Below are positions 23,612 through 38,600 of a DNA stretch of 64,000 bases, in pieces. Under the pieces are notes generated by a model. That model worked only from the letters and a program-made list of their open reading frames with translations. It did not search any database and was not told where the DNA came from. The translations under genes were made by a program, and so were the position numbers. Origin of the DNA: Bolinopsis microptera (lineage: Eukaryota > Ctenophora > Tentaculata > Lobata > Bolinopsidae). Numbering within the stretch: the first letter of the stretch is position 1; each line of letters begins with the position of its first letter. Where the stretch lies: contig NC_087073.1 in the NCBI RefSeq assembly GCF_026151205.1, positions 6,903,001 through 6,967,000 on the forward strand, given 5' to 3'.

Positions 23612-26600
23612 ATGGGTAGAGCTAAAGATAAAGATGAGCGAGACGAACCTCTCAGTACCACGGGTCGTAAACCAGAGAGATTTGCAATAGACGACTCAGG
23701 CGACTTCTTCATGATAGGAAGTGAAGTGGGAGCTCACCTTAAGATGACACGTGGATTGCTATACAGAAAGTATGTCTGGGTTAAGAACGGTTTCTGCGTT
23801 CGGTTAACTATAATACGAATTATTCTGACACAGTTCCGTGTCGTTTTTACAGTACAAATTGTTTCAAAAAGAAAGCCTTAAAATTAAATAATAACCCTAC
23901 TCAGAAACATAAAGCTCTGTAAAATTATCGCTTTAAAGTGCCTGGTTAGTCTCGTTGTGCCATCTCTCGTGTGCATATTAAGAAGGTATCTAAAAGATGG
24001 AGAATGTTCTATTCAGTACATCTGTAGTGTAAGCAAAGTAAGTAGTATTATGTAGATTATTTTAATACAAACTCTGCTTCATTAAACAGATACCCGGGGT
24101 TATGGAGGAAACAGGCCACATTTGATGAACGTAAGAGAATAGAAGCACAGGGGATAATATCTGCCCAAAGCACCAACAATATCACGCTAGTAAAAGGGCT
24201 AGAAATAGATGATGTTATTGATGGTTTAGATGAAAAGGTGAGAGTTTGGCCCACTTTATGAATATTAACCGTCAATGCTATTATTTGCTATTTCCCGAGC
24301 AGTGAAAATATAAGCACTGCAACCCTGTTTATCGTTCATTTTTTGATGGAAAATTGACTGGTTTATTTAACCTTTTACTCATATTGTCATGATTTAATGA
24401 AGTTCGGCAACTTTTCTGTCGTTTTCAAAGTTTCACATAGTTTGGTGTTCCAACACAAATTACATCCTTGTTAGTGACAAGCCACGTTGATAACCCTGGT
24501 TTTATTTTCAGTACAAATTTGATCACAACAAAGCTCTGGCAGCAGCAAAAGGCCAAGACCACGTTAGTGTTTAAATTTATGTTCATTCTATCTCCAGGAT
24601 CAAGACTTGGTGGTGACCTTTTGTTCGGATTTCGCGGTTGTAACGCGCGCGCGAACGCCGAACGCTTTTTTGCATATCTTCTCCGCGCAAACGACGCTTC
24701 CTTTTCGATCCGATCCAATCCTGTAGAATTTAACAACCCTCCCTCTGTAAATCAGATCAACTGCAATGGAAATGTATTATACTGTACACTTTCGTGATGT
24801 GCTTTTAAGCTGCAGCATTTGAAAACGCATATGAAGTACACGCACAACATAATCTTAATCTCAATTCAAGGTTCTTGATGTCTCGAAAGATATTTGAATC
24901 TATTTTTGCGGTTATTACCGATTCACTATTCTCAAACCCTCCAGAAAGACGACAACTCGACACCATCTAGAAGGTCGAGAGGAGCACGGCCCCAGCCGGG
25001 TTGGATCCCCCAGACTGTTCCTGCGACTCAGTCCCACCATCTGGACGCTGTGCCTACAGCCACTCCTGTCAGCAGATCTAGATTCCTCACTAAACGTGTT
25101 CGCAGCAGTCCCATCATGTGAGATTTTTATCGATATCATAATGTTTTTAAATAGTACTAATGTTTTTATATCGTACTAGAAAGATCGTGGTCAAAGGAAG
25201 GAAGCTAAAAGCATTCTTTGAAAATAAGTCTTTATTTCATCGAAAAATATTCATACCAACCGAAGATACAGCCGATTAAAATGTAAAACACTCCACACAA
25301 CGTAATCATAACATATCATATTTGAGTTTGAGGAGTCCTCGCTCCCCTCACGTCCAACAATGGCGTTTATCTCGTCGATAATATAAAATACTCTCCAGTA
25401 ACGATATTGATGAAGGCGCGATGCACGAAGCCGCTAAGTTAGACGAGTATCTGGTTCCAATCAGACTGGATATCGACCTCGAAGGACACAGACTTCGCGA
25501 TACTCTAACTTGGAATAAAAATGGTAAATAAAGATCACCCTCGGCAGTGAGAATATAATTTATTCGATGTATCTCTCTGTTTATAGCAACACAAATTTAC
25601 ACAATCGTCATAATTTAGTCCGGCTGAATTTGAAAAGTTATTAATGCTCATCAAGCTGTACTTTCAGAAAAGAATTTAACTCCAGTGCAGTTCTCGGAGA
25701 TACTGGTAGATGACTTAGAGATCCCCGGAGCTTTCGTTCCAGTCATAGCCAACATTATACAAACTCAGGTAGGCCTTTTTTAGTTGAATAGTTAGCATAT
25801 TGAGCGATAGAATGTAGAATTATCGAACGACCATGGCACACCTAATCACTAATGGTCGACTCTGTTTTTTTATGACCGAAATTTTGTCTCGTGTTTTCTA
25901 CTTTCATGTATGAAAATCTCCCATTTTAAAGAAGGGTTTAATTTGGAAACTTTTTCGATCTGCTAGATTTTAAATGCCCGTCTTGTCTGGTTGCTCTAAT
26001 TTTTCAATTAATTTAACCAAGCCATTTTCTGTTATCCTGCTCGAGGAAGGAGGATCGGAAAAAAATGTTTATTTAACATTATGTTATCCTTTAAAGTGGC
26101 ATTATGTACCTATTTGCGACTGGCAAGGCAGAGTCAAAGTTGTTAAAATGTTGCAGTTCCCTCGTAAGTAACCGAATATTATTACCCAGCAATAATACAG
26201 TTCCCGTACAGGTGGACGGGTACGACGCTGATACCAAAGCTTTGGTGGAGAATTCCGATCACAGAGTCATCATCAAGGTAAGATAGAGAGATAATTGCAT
26301 CGCATGATGAGTTGGGGCTGAAGTTTTAATATTTTTAATTTTGAAAGTTGACATTCATAATTCATGGCATCCAAACAAAATCTCAGAAAAACACAATTTT
26401 ATTCACAAAATGTTTAGATCTCTTTCTAAGCAAACAGCAACATACAATACCAAAATAATTCCCACAAGTTTTATGATAGCCACATGAGTTCATGCCAGCA
26501 CAGTTGTCATTTAGTGGACGTTTAATTCAAAGATTTTCTTAGGCAGTGTTGAAATCGTGGGGCATTCGTGATATAACTAAAAGATATGTATCTAGATTAT

Positions 26601-29600
26601 ATAGCTACCTATGTTTACAGCGTTCTAAATCTCACAATATGTATCATCATCGACTAATGTTCATCATAATTCGAAGACTTAAATTAGCACAAATATCAAT
26701 GATCGAGGGAAAAAGGAGTCTGTTAGGGAATTAAACAAAAGTCTGAAACTCAAGTCTTTTATTTTCAACATCCTTCCTCCAACGTTAGCATTGACTAAAT
26801 CCCGCACAACTCGGTCTTTATTCCGTCACTCTCGAGTCTCTACCTCTGTCTGCTGACGTTATTTTGGCTTTAACACAACTTCTTAGAACCAGTCAAATCG
26901 GGGTAACTAGTAACAGGTTTACTGTCCTGTAAAGGATCTCCTCAATGTTTGGTCTCTTGCATGCCTATAGAGGGAGGTCTCATTTCCGTAGTGAGCTGAC
27001 GGTATAGAACTTTACCGTTTCCATTGCTCATCTTTAAAGCAGTCGTGTACCTTCTCTCACCGTTGAAGTGGATTGGGGAAGTACCGCCGTCACCTCTAGT
27101 GGAGGTCATGTTGAAGCTGCTCATCCTGGTGAAGCTGGTTGAGAACCTCTTGATCTTCCTCCGGACGGACAGGGCCATGTCCTCTCTGAACTTTTTAGCT
27201 CTGAGGTAGTAGATGCAGGGGTTGATGCAGCTGTTGAGGGCAATGCAGAGGAAGTGCACCACTATTGTGACGTACACAAAGGGCTGTAGCCCCAGGTTAA
27301 CCATCATCCAGTCCTTATCGATAGCGTCGAAGCGACCCAGGAGGTTGATGAGGGTGTTGATAAAGTAAGGACCGTAACACACTATGAAAGCTACCGTTAT
27401 GAGTAGAACGGTATTCGCAGCATGGGCCATTGCTGCATCCTTGTTGTCCTCCATAGAGGCCTTGTGAGCCTTGATCTTGAGTCGAATGATGACAGCAGCA
27501 CAGCAGGATATCATAAAGAGGGCGGGCAGGATGACCAGCAAGACGTTTATCACAATGTACACCACGTGGAGCTGGTACTCGGAGAAGTTGGGGAAGGTTT
27601 TGCTGAGGCTGGTGTACATGAAGCAGATGTGAGGGTCGTACACGTACTGGTAGCCGCCGTAGTACGGCAAACAGGCCACTGCAAAAGCCAGCAGCCACGC
27701 TGCTGAGCACATTATAGAGCTGTTTCTCTCTGACATCACCACTGGATAGTCGAAGGACCGGTATATGGCGATGCAGCGCCCAAAGCTCAGGATAGTGACG
27801 ATGTAGATGGAAGCAAGAGGCATGGCTATGCCCAACCAACCTATAACGTTCTCAATGATGGTGACAGTGGTGGTTGGGGACGGGAAGTCCCTGCCCTGAA
27901 GGAGACAGTATCCGATGAAGGAGGTCGGGATCACTCCGATGAAATCGGTCAGAGCCAATTGAAAGAGCACTAGAGTTGTAAGGTAGTTGATGCGGCGCTT
28001 CAGCTTCCTCGCCAGCACGTACAGGACGAATCCGTTACCGAACAGCCTGAGATGTAGGGTTTTTAAAAGCAGTAACATATTTGTATGTGTATTATAATTG
28101 CTTGTTTTCTTGGGTAAATTTCTATTGATCCCGTTTTATTTGGTGCGACAAGGAAAAGGCTCTTATCAGGAAAGGAATTATTTAACGTTTCAATGTGACA
28201 ACATCGTATTCATGAGCTCAAATTATTTGTTATATAGAATGGTTGAAAGTATTAAAAATAGAAATTTACACAAGAAAACATTTCAACTATGCGACTCATA
28301 AATAATATTCCAATCCGGATTTTACATAATATAATTGCGTATACGAGAATTTCTTCTGCTATTATCTACTATAGTTTATACTACTTACTCTAAAAGAACT
28401 GGCAAATTTCACCTACCCAAATAGGGCCATAGCGAAGAGAGTTAGTCCCAGAAGCATGTCTACTCGATGGTTGTAGTGTTGAGCCACCGTCTGATTACCC
28501 ATGTTTCTAATCGCTAATCTTTGTGGGAATTTGGTTAGATCTGTACAATTCTTGCAAACTTCATGATTAATTTCGGTCAATAATATAACTTCATGATATC
28601 AAGAAAATTAACATAAAATAATTGTAATGTACTCGAATAAAATAGTAACACAACCAAACGCTGCTAAGTGTACAAGTGGAACGTTGGTTAAATATCTACA
28701 TTTAGAGGGGAGAAAGTAAATCACTTTTACAACTATCATCATGTTTTTCGGCCCTCTTGACGGAATATGTCGCACCGGACAGAAACAAAAACGCTAATTA
28801 GTGATATTTTATTTACTGCTTCGTACCCACCACCGTACCAGCACTCCACAACAAACCGTAAAAATAAAACAAAATTATCAACCTTACCGTGGCCGTCGCG
28901 GAGAGGCCTGTTATAATTAAAGTCTAAAACAGCTGCATTTTCGATTATTTGGACTACTGACTAGTGATAATACTGGGGGTACAACGTGACTAAGATAATA
29001 AAATAGTACTGTATTGAACATTTTGTCGAGCACATAACACAATCTTGCTGCCCTACATTAACCAGGTATTAAATAATATTTAGCCCACGTTGAATGCTAG
29101 AAATATACCACCAACACCACTGTCAATAGGCTAGAGTTTCTTGTAGCGGCTGGAGTTAGTTTATAGAGGACTGGTGAGGAGTTTATACCAGTTACAGGAT
29201 TTTGAGAACCAGTTCATTATTCCAGTACCAGTTCTCCAGTAGACTGGGATCTGTTAACATACCACCGGTCAACATACACGTACTGGGAATCAGTAGCTTA
29301 GAGATTCGATAGTCAGGGTAATAACGATAGTAACAGTGTAGTTACCATAGTAACCAATAGTAACTAATAGTAACAGTAGGCCCGAATCTTTAAAGTTTTA
29401 ATTTCAGTGAAATGCCACCGGTCTCGTACCTAGTATTGGCTCATACCTAGATATAGTTAGTAAGTTGATTTTAAGATAAAGTTAGTGAGGCAATATAGAG
29501 ATACAAATGAAAAATGCCTCATTTTCCTTCTGATGCCTGGAGACTAATGGCCCTACTGAAAGTTCTGAGTCTTCGGAATACTCTCACGTCCACCATAATA

Positions 29601-32600
29601 CCAACAATTTACCTGGAGGTAAATAATAAGCACCGGTAACAGACCCTTACTAGCAGCCCTAATTACTGGTCCTCTTATTATAGTTCTGGGTGTTGTCGCC
29701 CACCAGATTAATACATGGTTTGGGACACTAGTGATGGAAGTCTGCAGCTGCCTGACTCATCAGTCGAGTCATGAACATCACTATATTCTTAGTTAAATAT
29801 GGACCAGACCATTATAGCTTGGCATCAGGGACAAAAGGAAATCGCGGCATGTGCGGAATCGCGATTTTGCCCATTATTTGCGACAAATTTTATGTATAGT
29901 CTTATGTAAAGTCTGTTAAAAATCGCGGTATCGCGATTTTTGGGCAAAATAATCGCGATTTTTTTTTGTCCCTCCTTGGCATAGCTCGTTGTTAAGTAAA
30001 TTTTATTACTGAAGTAGCACATTTAGCTCCTTGGTCGAAAAGACTGACATGATGCACTGTGGACAGCACAAGTGCTTAACTTGGACAATGGACATGTTAG
30101 TATGTGATTTCAGACTAGGAAACGTTGGGGCAGATCTAATTTGAGTAACTGTCAATTTTGGGACAATTATTCAATTTGAAAGGGGGGGGGGGGGGGGCAC
30201 ACCAGGTAGACACAATAATATATTCATAAACGATAGAGAATAAACTGATAAGCGAAAGAATTAAAGGAATGCAAAATTAAAAATTAAGCTCAGACTACAG
30301 AGAGATATTAGCTCAAAGGCACGGTAAGTGGGTGATGATAACTTTCGGTCGAATAAATTATATAATTATAATGATATCAGACAGTTTCAAAGTGTATGAT
30401 AACTCAGTCTACAGGATGCAGTTATATAAACTGCCTGTACTTACTTAATTATATAGATATCTTATAGAACCACTGGTTCTAAGAACCAGTTGACTACCGG
30501 ACCGTTTCACACTTCCATAACCGAGTGTGCTAGTGCTTAGACCCGTAATTATGTGCTTATCTTGCAGCTGATCGCCTGCCACATGGCGATTAAAATAACC
30601 ATTCTTAAGAGTGATCTCTTTTTAATCTCCATTAACCTCTGTTTTTTACATCTTTCTCGAGAAGACTTAAGTTAAGTCACATAACTAATTACGTAGCATA
30701 TTACTTCCAGTTCTATTAGTTAAAATATGTTGTATTTTAAGAAGTCGTACTTCTGGGATTTACAAGTTATCGCTATGCATCATTAATTGTAGGAAAATAA
30801 AGATCTTATAGTCTTCCTTAAGGGCTGTAATCAACCTTGCAAGTTGCATGCCTACGTTTTGTCACTATGTCGAGGCGGAAAAGGTGCGGGAGACCACCTA
30901 CTCCATAATGGAATCAAATACAATACAATACTTACTTAAACTTACTTCACAATTTTAAAACAATTATCTTATAATTACAACGTAAGAGCATGGGTAATTA
31001 GAGTGCAGAGTATATTTAATTGACAGCAGATAAGCGATTATAAGTATGTAGACCCTCGTCATTAGAAAAATTCCCAATTAAGGAACACTTTTTTATTGAT
31101 GCTAACAAGTCATTCACAATTTTATATTGCGGCGACGACATCGGCGACTTGCAAGAATGACTGGAAATGTAAGATATGACATGTATTCTTTGGACCGGCG
31201 CCATTCAGAAGCTAAACTTGAGAAGAGTCCAAAATGAAGCTATATAATTCAACTGATTCGTTAAAAGTGCATAATTTTATTATTTATTATTTCCATACTA
31301 TATCTCGCTTGAATGACAGTTATATGTGCATCTTCGTAGGGTATATGCAAAGCGTGTAGTAAATGTTACAATTTATTTATTTATATCGTTTCATAGAAAG
31401 TGACGTTATGCTCATCAAAACCGATCTTTCAGACTTCATTACAGTTAAGTGTTAACAATATCTCGTGAGAAGGTCTCTATATTCTACTGGCGTGACTTTA
31501 GTTGTGTGGTATGTTATAATCGAGCTACAGGATAAACAAAACAAACTATGATATTTAGACAAAATGTAGTAGTTGTACAGCAATACTAAGGTTATGGGAC
31601 TACTGTGGACCCTCTACCGGCCGAACCTTGTTAACAAAGCCGCAGTCAAGGTTCGGTGAACGGTAGTTAAAAGCGCTTAAGGGACATAAGTCAAAGTGGT
31701 AGAGCAACATCATGTAGTCGACAAAATGTTGATAAAGCAAAATGTTGACAAAGGGACCGGAATGTTGAGACTTATTGAACCATGACGTTGCAGATCTTAC
31801 ATTTGCGTAGGTTTCCCATGTTCCCACTTACAGAGATACTGCATTTAACTTTATCATTCTCCAACTTTCCCCACTAACCGAAGCTTTTGAGCTTTATTTT
31901 CCCTCCAAAAATTAAAGCAGCCTTAATCCCACCCAAACTTAACCAATCCTTGATATACTACTTAGTCAAGCTCTTACAGTAACACAGTTGAGTGCGCATA
32001 TACTACTTGTAACGGCTCTTACAAACAAAGTTCAGTGATAATACAGGTCATCAAAACTTCGAAATGTCACTTTGTAGCCTCATATATTTTCTATACGCAT
32101 ACCAAAGATCTACCTCGTTTAAACTGGAGAACACTAGGCAATCCATTGGGTCCTGTTTTAGTGTTTTGAAAACAAAGACTAAGTTCTGAATAAAGACTAA
32201 GTTCTGTAGTAAACCATTGCAGGTGTTGTAATGTCTGTGGTATAAGTCATTGGTTGTTTTTATAAGTTTGGCATTGTGGAAACAACGACTAATGAAAGTA
32301 CAGCCCGATGTTATTAATTAGATACTTTGCTTATACTCGAAGAAGTTACAAAACATCTAAGATTTGCTACTCCAAAGTCCACACATAAGTTAAACTATAA
32401 CAGCGGTGCTCAATCATAATTATGGGAGACTAAGAATCATCTAATAATCTTTAACTCGACAATTCGTGACCTTTATTTACAAAATATGAAGTAGTGAGTG
32501 ATTATAAGGAATTTAGGCCACTGTGTATAGTCATACTAGAAGAGTATCTAAGTGATTCCGGCTGCGTTAGTAAAGCGACCCTAAACTTAAAGCTTTGTGC

Positions 32601-35600
32601 AACATTGCGGTTAAGCTCAGGTGTAAAATATTTATGGATATAAATATTCATAATATTTAGGGTGATTATCGAGCAAGTGAGTCCTTTTAGCCATCATAGA
32701 ACAACTTAAATCTTTAAAATAATATTAAAACTACGAAAGTATGCACTGTAAAACGTTAAATACCCAAGAAAACCGGCGCGGGTCCTACGTAACATTAGTC
32801 TCCAGAAAACTCTTGAGGTTTTAATAATATAAGGCTTTGGGTCGCCATTAGTCTTGCCAAGAAAGGTCGGGGAGGTAGACGAGAGAGGGGGGAGGGGGCG
32901 TCATAGTCATTTATTATAATAATGTTAGGTTTTCTTAATCAGCACCGAAAATAATGACAAAATTTAATACATTGCCGCGATCCTTTTTCGAAAGTTGCAA
33001 GTCAATGGCGAAAAAGGGATAGCAGTTGCAAGACATAGGTTGACATTTTTCAACTTATGTCTTAGATCCCTGAAATTCCGATTCCTAATGACCAACCCTT
33101 ATTGAGCAGCCTTCTTGCACGTACATAGAAAATTCGGGCCCAAATTACAAACACAGAAAATATTTCCTCGAAACGCACATTCCGTAGAGACAATGATGGA
33201 CGGTGCGAATAATTGCAAATATAATTATCCCACCTGTTAGTCAGCGGTGTGCTCCACTTATTTTCAAGGAGCGTAACGATCCCATGAACTGTCTCAGAAG
33301 CAGGTAAAGTTTGTGGTACAACAGGTGAACTGTACCGCAATTAAACAGCAGCTGTTGCGTAAGTTTAGGTTAATTAAATTAGAGAGGAAAGAATTAGTAG
33401 ACATCTAACGTAGCACATTGTGATTTTCCTCGTCTTCATTAAAGACTCTTTATAAAGCGGTTGGTGAAACGACAACTGCAGAACACATAAAACAAGTAAA
33501 GGAGTAAAAACTTGACAATCTAACACTGAACCGGTTTCAGGGTACCGAAAATGGTGCCTGCAATTGGAACATCAACGTGTTAGGCGGGCTTTACTTTACT
33601 TATGTTTGTCTCCTCCTATGTTTAGCTTAAATAATACGTAACGACTGTGCAGCAGAAAACCTTTCAATATGTCTCATCCGGGTTATGGTGGATTATGTGA
33701 TAAGAACATCAAGTCTGTAAATAATACTATTAGGTACTAGCATCAAGAAATTAGAATATTAAGCAAATTTTTGTGGATCTTGTGCTCTCTGCGATGGCTG
33801 TCACATTCCACTAGAAGCATTCCTGTTAAAACATACGAACTCTTGCGAAATAACGATTACACACACATGGTTTAACTACGGATGAAGTACCAAACTTTTA
33901 ACTGAGTACGAAAATAAAAAACGCCAGGCATTTCCGTTCCTGTCTACATAGCACGCATTCTCTAACTCCAACAGCCTCGAACTCGTGTCAAAAGGATAAT
34001 GAGTCTAAGGAAATATACTTATTAAGCTTATACATGGCGTTTCTTCTTAGATACCTTGAATAAAGAAATACTTTAAATATAGTTAAGCGCTGTAAGGCAC
34101 AGTTCCTTAAGGTAGGAAAGTGATCAATATAAGAACAGATGTCACGAAATTAAATTACGTTCTAACGCCTCCTTACTTTCAGCAAATATCCGCTTGTTAT
34201 TTGACAATAGAATGATGATTTAGACATGTCAACAACGTAAACTTTGTTAATGATATGATCATAATGTTCTGAACTCGTCAGTTTTCTAACTAATATCTAA
34301 AAGTTGCAATTTTTACCAACATGCTGGCCGTGGCTCCTTCGAAATGACTGTCTCACGGTCATACAAATGTATCTAGTAACAAACAAATACAAATGTAAAA
34401 GTAAGCTATTGAACAATTCGAGTGTGAAGACTAGCTGCAATGGTGTTACAAGCGAACGACTTTGCCACTTTAAGACGCAATATTTTACATCTCGACTGCA
34501 CGGTCGTAACACGCCCTTTTTAAAATCTACTCGCATAAGCTGTCTTCCTCTGATAAGAATAAAACAACAAATTTAATGGGCTTCAGTAGGACTCATCGTT
34601 CTCATGGGTCGCTTGCTCGCAAGAGTCAAGTCAGTAAGTGTTGCACAAAAAAAACAAACAAAAAAACGAATTTAATATTAATAACAAATCGATAGGCCGT
34701 TCTGTCGTGTACGTGATTAATTCAATCGACCGCAAACAGTTAAATAAATAAAAATGAATAGATAAAGTCAAATTTTATACTACAGATACGATATCACTAA
34801 ATAATATCCCAATTTTGCTTCTAAGTTATCCGTCTGCATGTAGAAGCCAACAGTTTAGTCGATTCTAATTACTACCAAAGAAAACTCTGTTCGACTTTCT
34901 TGGGAAAAGTCGTATTTTTCGTCATTTTAATAAAGATGCGTGTCGCGGGGTTTCCAACTAATTTGTGCCACAATTAAAGTAGATGAACTTTACCAGGGAA
35001 TAAATCATCACCCTTCATTCGACCAATTTATAGAAGAATTTTTGCAAATTAGCTGATAGCACAATCAATATTTGCAGTTCGGAACTACAGTAGAACCCCG
35101 TTTATAACTGTACCCCAATACACCAGGGACCGGAAGGTTTTTACTTCCCCCAATTAAGTTCATTTACAGATTGTGTAAAGTGCAAATCAAACTTTCAATT
35201 TAGCGGAATTTTCCGGGAAATGGAGGTTATATTTTAGTCCCTAAACCTCTCGGGGTATTATAGGATATTGTTTATAAATTAACAATTTATTGGGAGGTAT
35301 TTTCTATGCAATGTGCTGCTGCAAACAAAAACCTAAAAATAAATTGGACAAAAAGGACAGCGACACTCCCTCTATATCAATCTAAGTTAAACACGAACAG
35401 TATGCAAGTTTGTTGAATAGAAAATCCTTTTAAATTAAATGAAAACGTAAATGGAAGCTATGAAAAATCAGGAGTGCTGATTGTGATAGCATTTTGTAGG
35501 CTATAAAACAAGCGATTCTTTAAATACAGGTTTATCGGAGATAGTTGTAAGATTTCCCCAAATAAGTAAGGAAGGAACATATTGTCTCAATGGCTTAACT

Positions 35601-38600
35601 GCTCTTCATTTGGGCATTGTTTAATGTTTACACGTATCTTCTATTGAGCAAGTGACTCACTGCCCACTGGACTTAATAAGGTTATACAGAATATAACCGG
35701 CTACAAATGAACAGGGACGCAAGGGTCACAGAGATAAGCGGATGTTGTCGGAACTGCGAGTTTTAGCAGCTACTTCATGGTGGTTCTGACGTCGGGTTTC
35801 CATTGGATCCACAGTCATATTGACATTTCCCAGGGATAGGGAAGCATAAAACTCATCACACACTGATAGTGACCTACGAGATGACTCGACGTCTCTTGAG
35901 AGCTGGTCTGATAATTTGGAACTCAATCGTATCATTAGCTAAGGTGGTTAAATTGAACGTACTTTGTCGCTTTCGTTGCTGCGACCTGTAACAAACACTC
36001 TTCGCAGCACTTACTCTTCATAGTGATTAGAAACGACCGAATTTTCGGTTAGAGTCGGTTCTGGTTTCGGCTGTTTTTGACCAGTTTGTTTTGGTCCCGG
36101 TTCGGCAAACATTTTTACTTTCCCTAAATGTAGGAATATAACCTAACTGCAACCTTGCCATAATCATTCCTGTTAAAACAATACTCATAGTAGGAAGTAT
36201 CCAAATATTGAGTCAAATTGGTCGCAAAAGTTAAATGATGATCCCTAATTATGAAATACCAAGCTTAATGATAATTTATTATGGTCTTATTAGAAAAACT
36301 CGCTTCGGCAATCAAAAATCGTGGGACGGATCAGATTTGGCGGAACATTTACGGCTCCGTCAATTTCCTAGAAGTAATCACTATCTGCGATCTGTGATCT
36401 TCAAATAAAGAGGCCCTTGTCATACTTATGGCCTTAAGATTCAGATCTAAATAAAACTGCTGGCACTGCTTACCAGTGTGGCGTATTTATACATTACCCC
36501 TCGGCAGGTGGCCAGTGTCAGTAGGGAGCAACTCCTGGAATTTTCACATAACTCAACGCGTTACGGCAATGAATTGCAGGATAATTAAAATGTAACTGTT
36601 TCCAAATGTCTTTAATGGCCGGTAAAGTTTTTTCGAGAAGAGTAAATGCGTTGAAGCACATAGGTTGGCTCTCTGCCATGGCATTATGATATTTATTATT
36701 TACGTATCTGTCAAATAAATGAGCTTATTAATAGAACCATTTAATGACACCCAGGGCGTGGGAAGGAACAGGTTATCTAAACACCTTATAAGAGCCTGAA
36801 TAGCAGGAATGGCCATGATACGTATACTCCCTAGTGAGTAGTGGTCCAACAGAATGACCTCCAGCAAAGTGCAAATACTTGTGTCCTCTGTCTGAGGTAC
36901 GATCAGATTAGATAACAACTTTAAGAAGCTTATAGTGTTAAGTGTTTATCATCAGCTGTGAAAGAGCAGCTAATTTTTTGCCAAAGACCAACCCCAAAAT
37001 TCTAGTAAATGACTGGCATGTGAGCTATTCTATTTATCAGATGCTACCAATTGTGATACATTCTGAATTCTAGAATAATCGAACTGAATTATTCTCCTGT
37101 TGTATTAACCCTCTCCCGACGTCACGCTCCAGTTACAGTCGCGTGTAACCATTGAACAACTTCCTAAATACTTAAATAGTTCACTTAGCAGATCAGGACT
37201 GCTACAAAACTCAGTTTATATTCATTCGTTACATTGTCTAGCCACCTGGTTTTAGAGTCTTGCGAATCCGCAATGCTCGCCAAATTTCTACAAGCAGTTG
37301 TATGTATTTAGGGAATTTTATGGAACCCCACCTAGAAACTTTTGTTTCTAGTTCCACCGTCAAACTCAAAATCAAATCATTAAACTCAATACAGACCTGC
37401 TCCCGATATTTGAGAACAAGAGAGGTTGGAAGGTGGCAAATAAACAACTGATCGATGTTTATCGCAATCCCCATAATCAATTATGTGTTGGAATAAAATT
37501 ATTTGCTGTGAGTTACAATGTTGGGCGACAATTGTTCTCCTTACGGTGTTAACAGACGACCAGAACTTCTATGTGTGTAATTCTACAGTATTAATACATC
37601 TGGAATTGTCAGGAAACTCTGTGCTTCTACGTTATTTATTGTCTTAAATTTAACAAACATGTGATGGAACGTCATAATTATACAGATTAGCCTGGCTAAT
37701 TGAAGAAGATTCACAAACATTTGCCCCAAAAAAAATCGAAAAATGCCTCAACCAAGTTCCAATATTTGCCTAATTTGCTGCAACTTAATGCAGGCGAAGG
37801 ATTGCCACTCCAAAAACTCCTTTAACTACCCCAATTACAAGATTAATTCAACAATACCGTTATCAAATTATATTTTATGAATGTGCTCATAAATAACGAA
37901 GAATTAAAGAAATCAAAAGTTTAATTCGTTGAAAGCAATTTTTCCGTGAACAATACTGCAATGGCGTTGCCTGCAAAATTTTCGGTGAGCTGAAAGGACT
38001 TTGAGAAGTTTTTAACCTATACTCTTTAACTTTAGATAGAAGGAACAAACGGTTTAAATATAAGGGTGGACTTGAACAATAGGTTTAGGAACTTTTTACA
38101 ATTTATTGCGGCTGAGTGTCGTTATGACAGTCCGCTGACCGCTCCAGTCACTATTCAACCCAAACTGTTTCAATAGAATTATTGAAACCCCTATGGCGTC
38201 GATTCAATTCGCATTGAAGCTTAAAACTTCTGATGAAAACCTTAAAACTCTCGAGTACTTTTGTTGCTATGAACAAATTTAAGGTAAATAATGAGTCTTA
38301 ATATCACTTATAACAAAGTACTACTAAAATGTAAACTCTTTCAAACGCTTTAAACTCTCCAAGTTTCATAAATTAATTGATGTTACTCAAAATTGAATTT
38401 CTAGAGTCCAGGTCATTGATAGATAACTGATTAGGTTGCTTTGGTGCCTACTTGACACACGACCAAACATGGTCCATCTCAGTTTTTTAACTCTCTCTGA
38501 CATTTTTTCTAAGCCATACAAGGTATTTTAACAGTGTTAAACAAACATTTTTATCTAGGGTGTTCTGGGCAGGCAGGAGAATAACTAAAAATTAAATAAG

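Noticed and set aside
27315..27839. 174-codon minus-strand frame inside the nested GPCR
   Set aside because: Out-of-frame shadow of the GPCR coding exon; histidine/arginine-rich nonsense composition.
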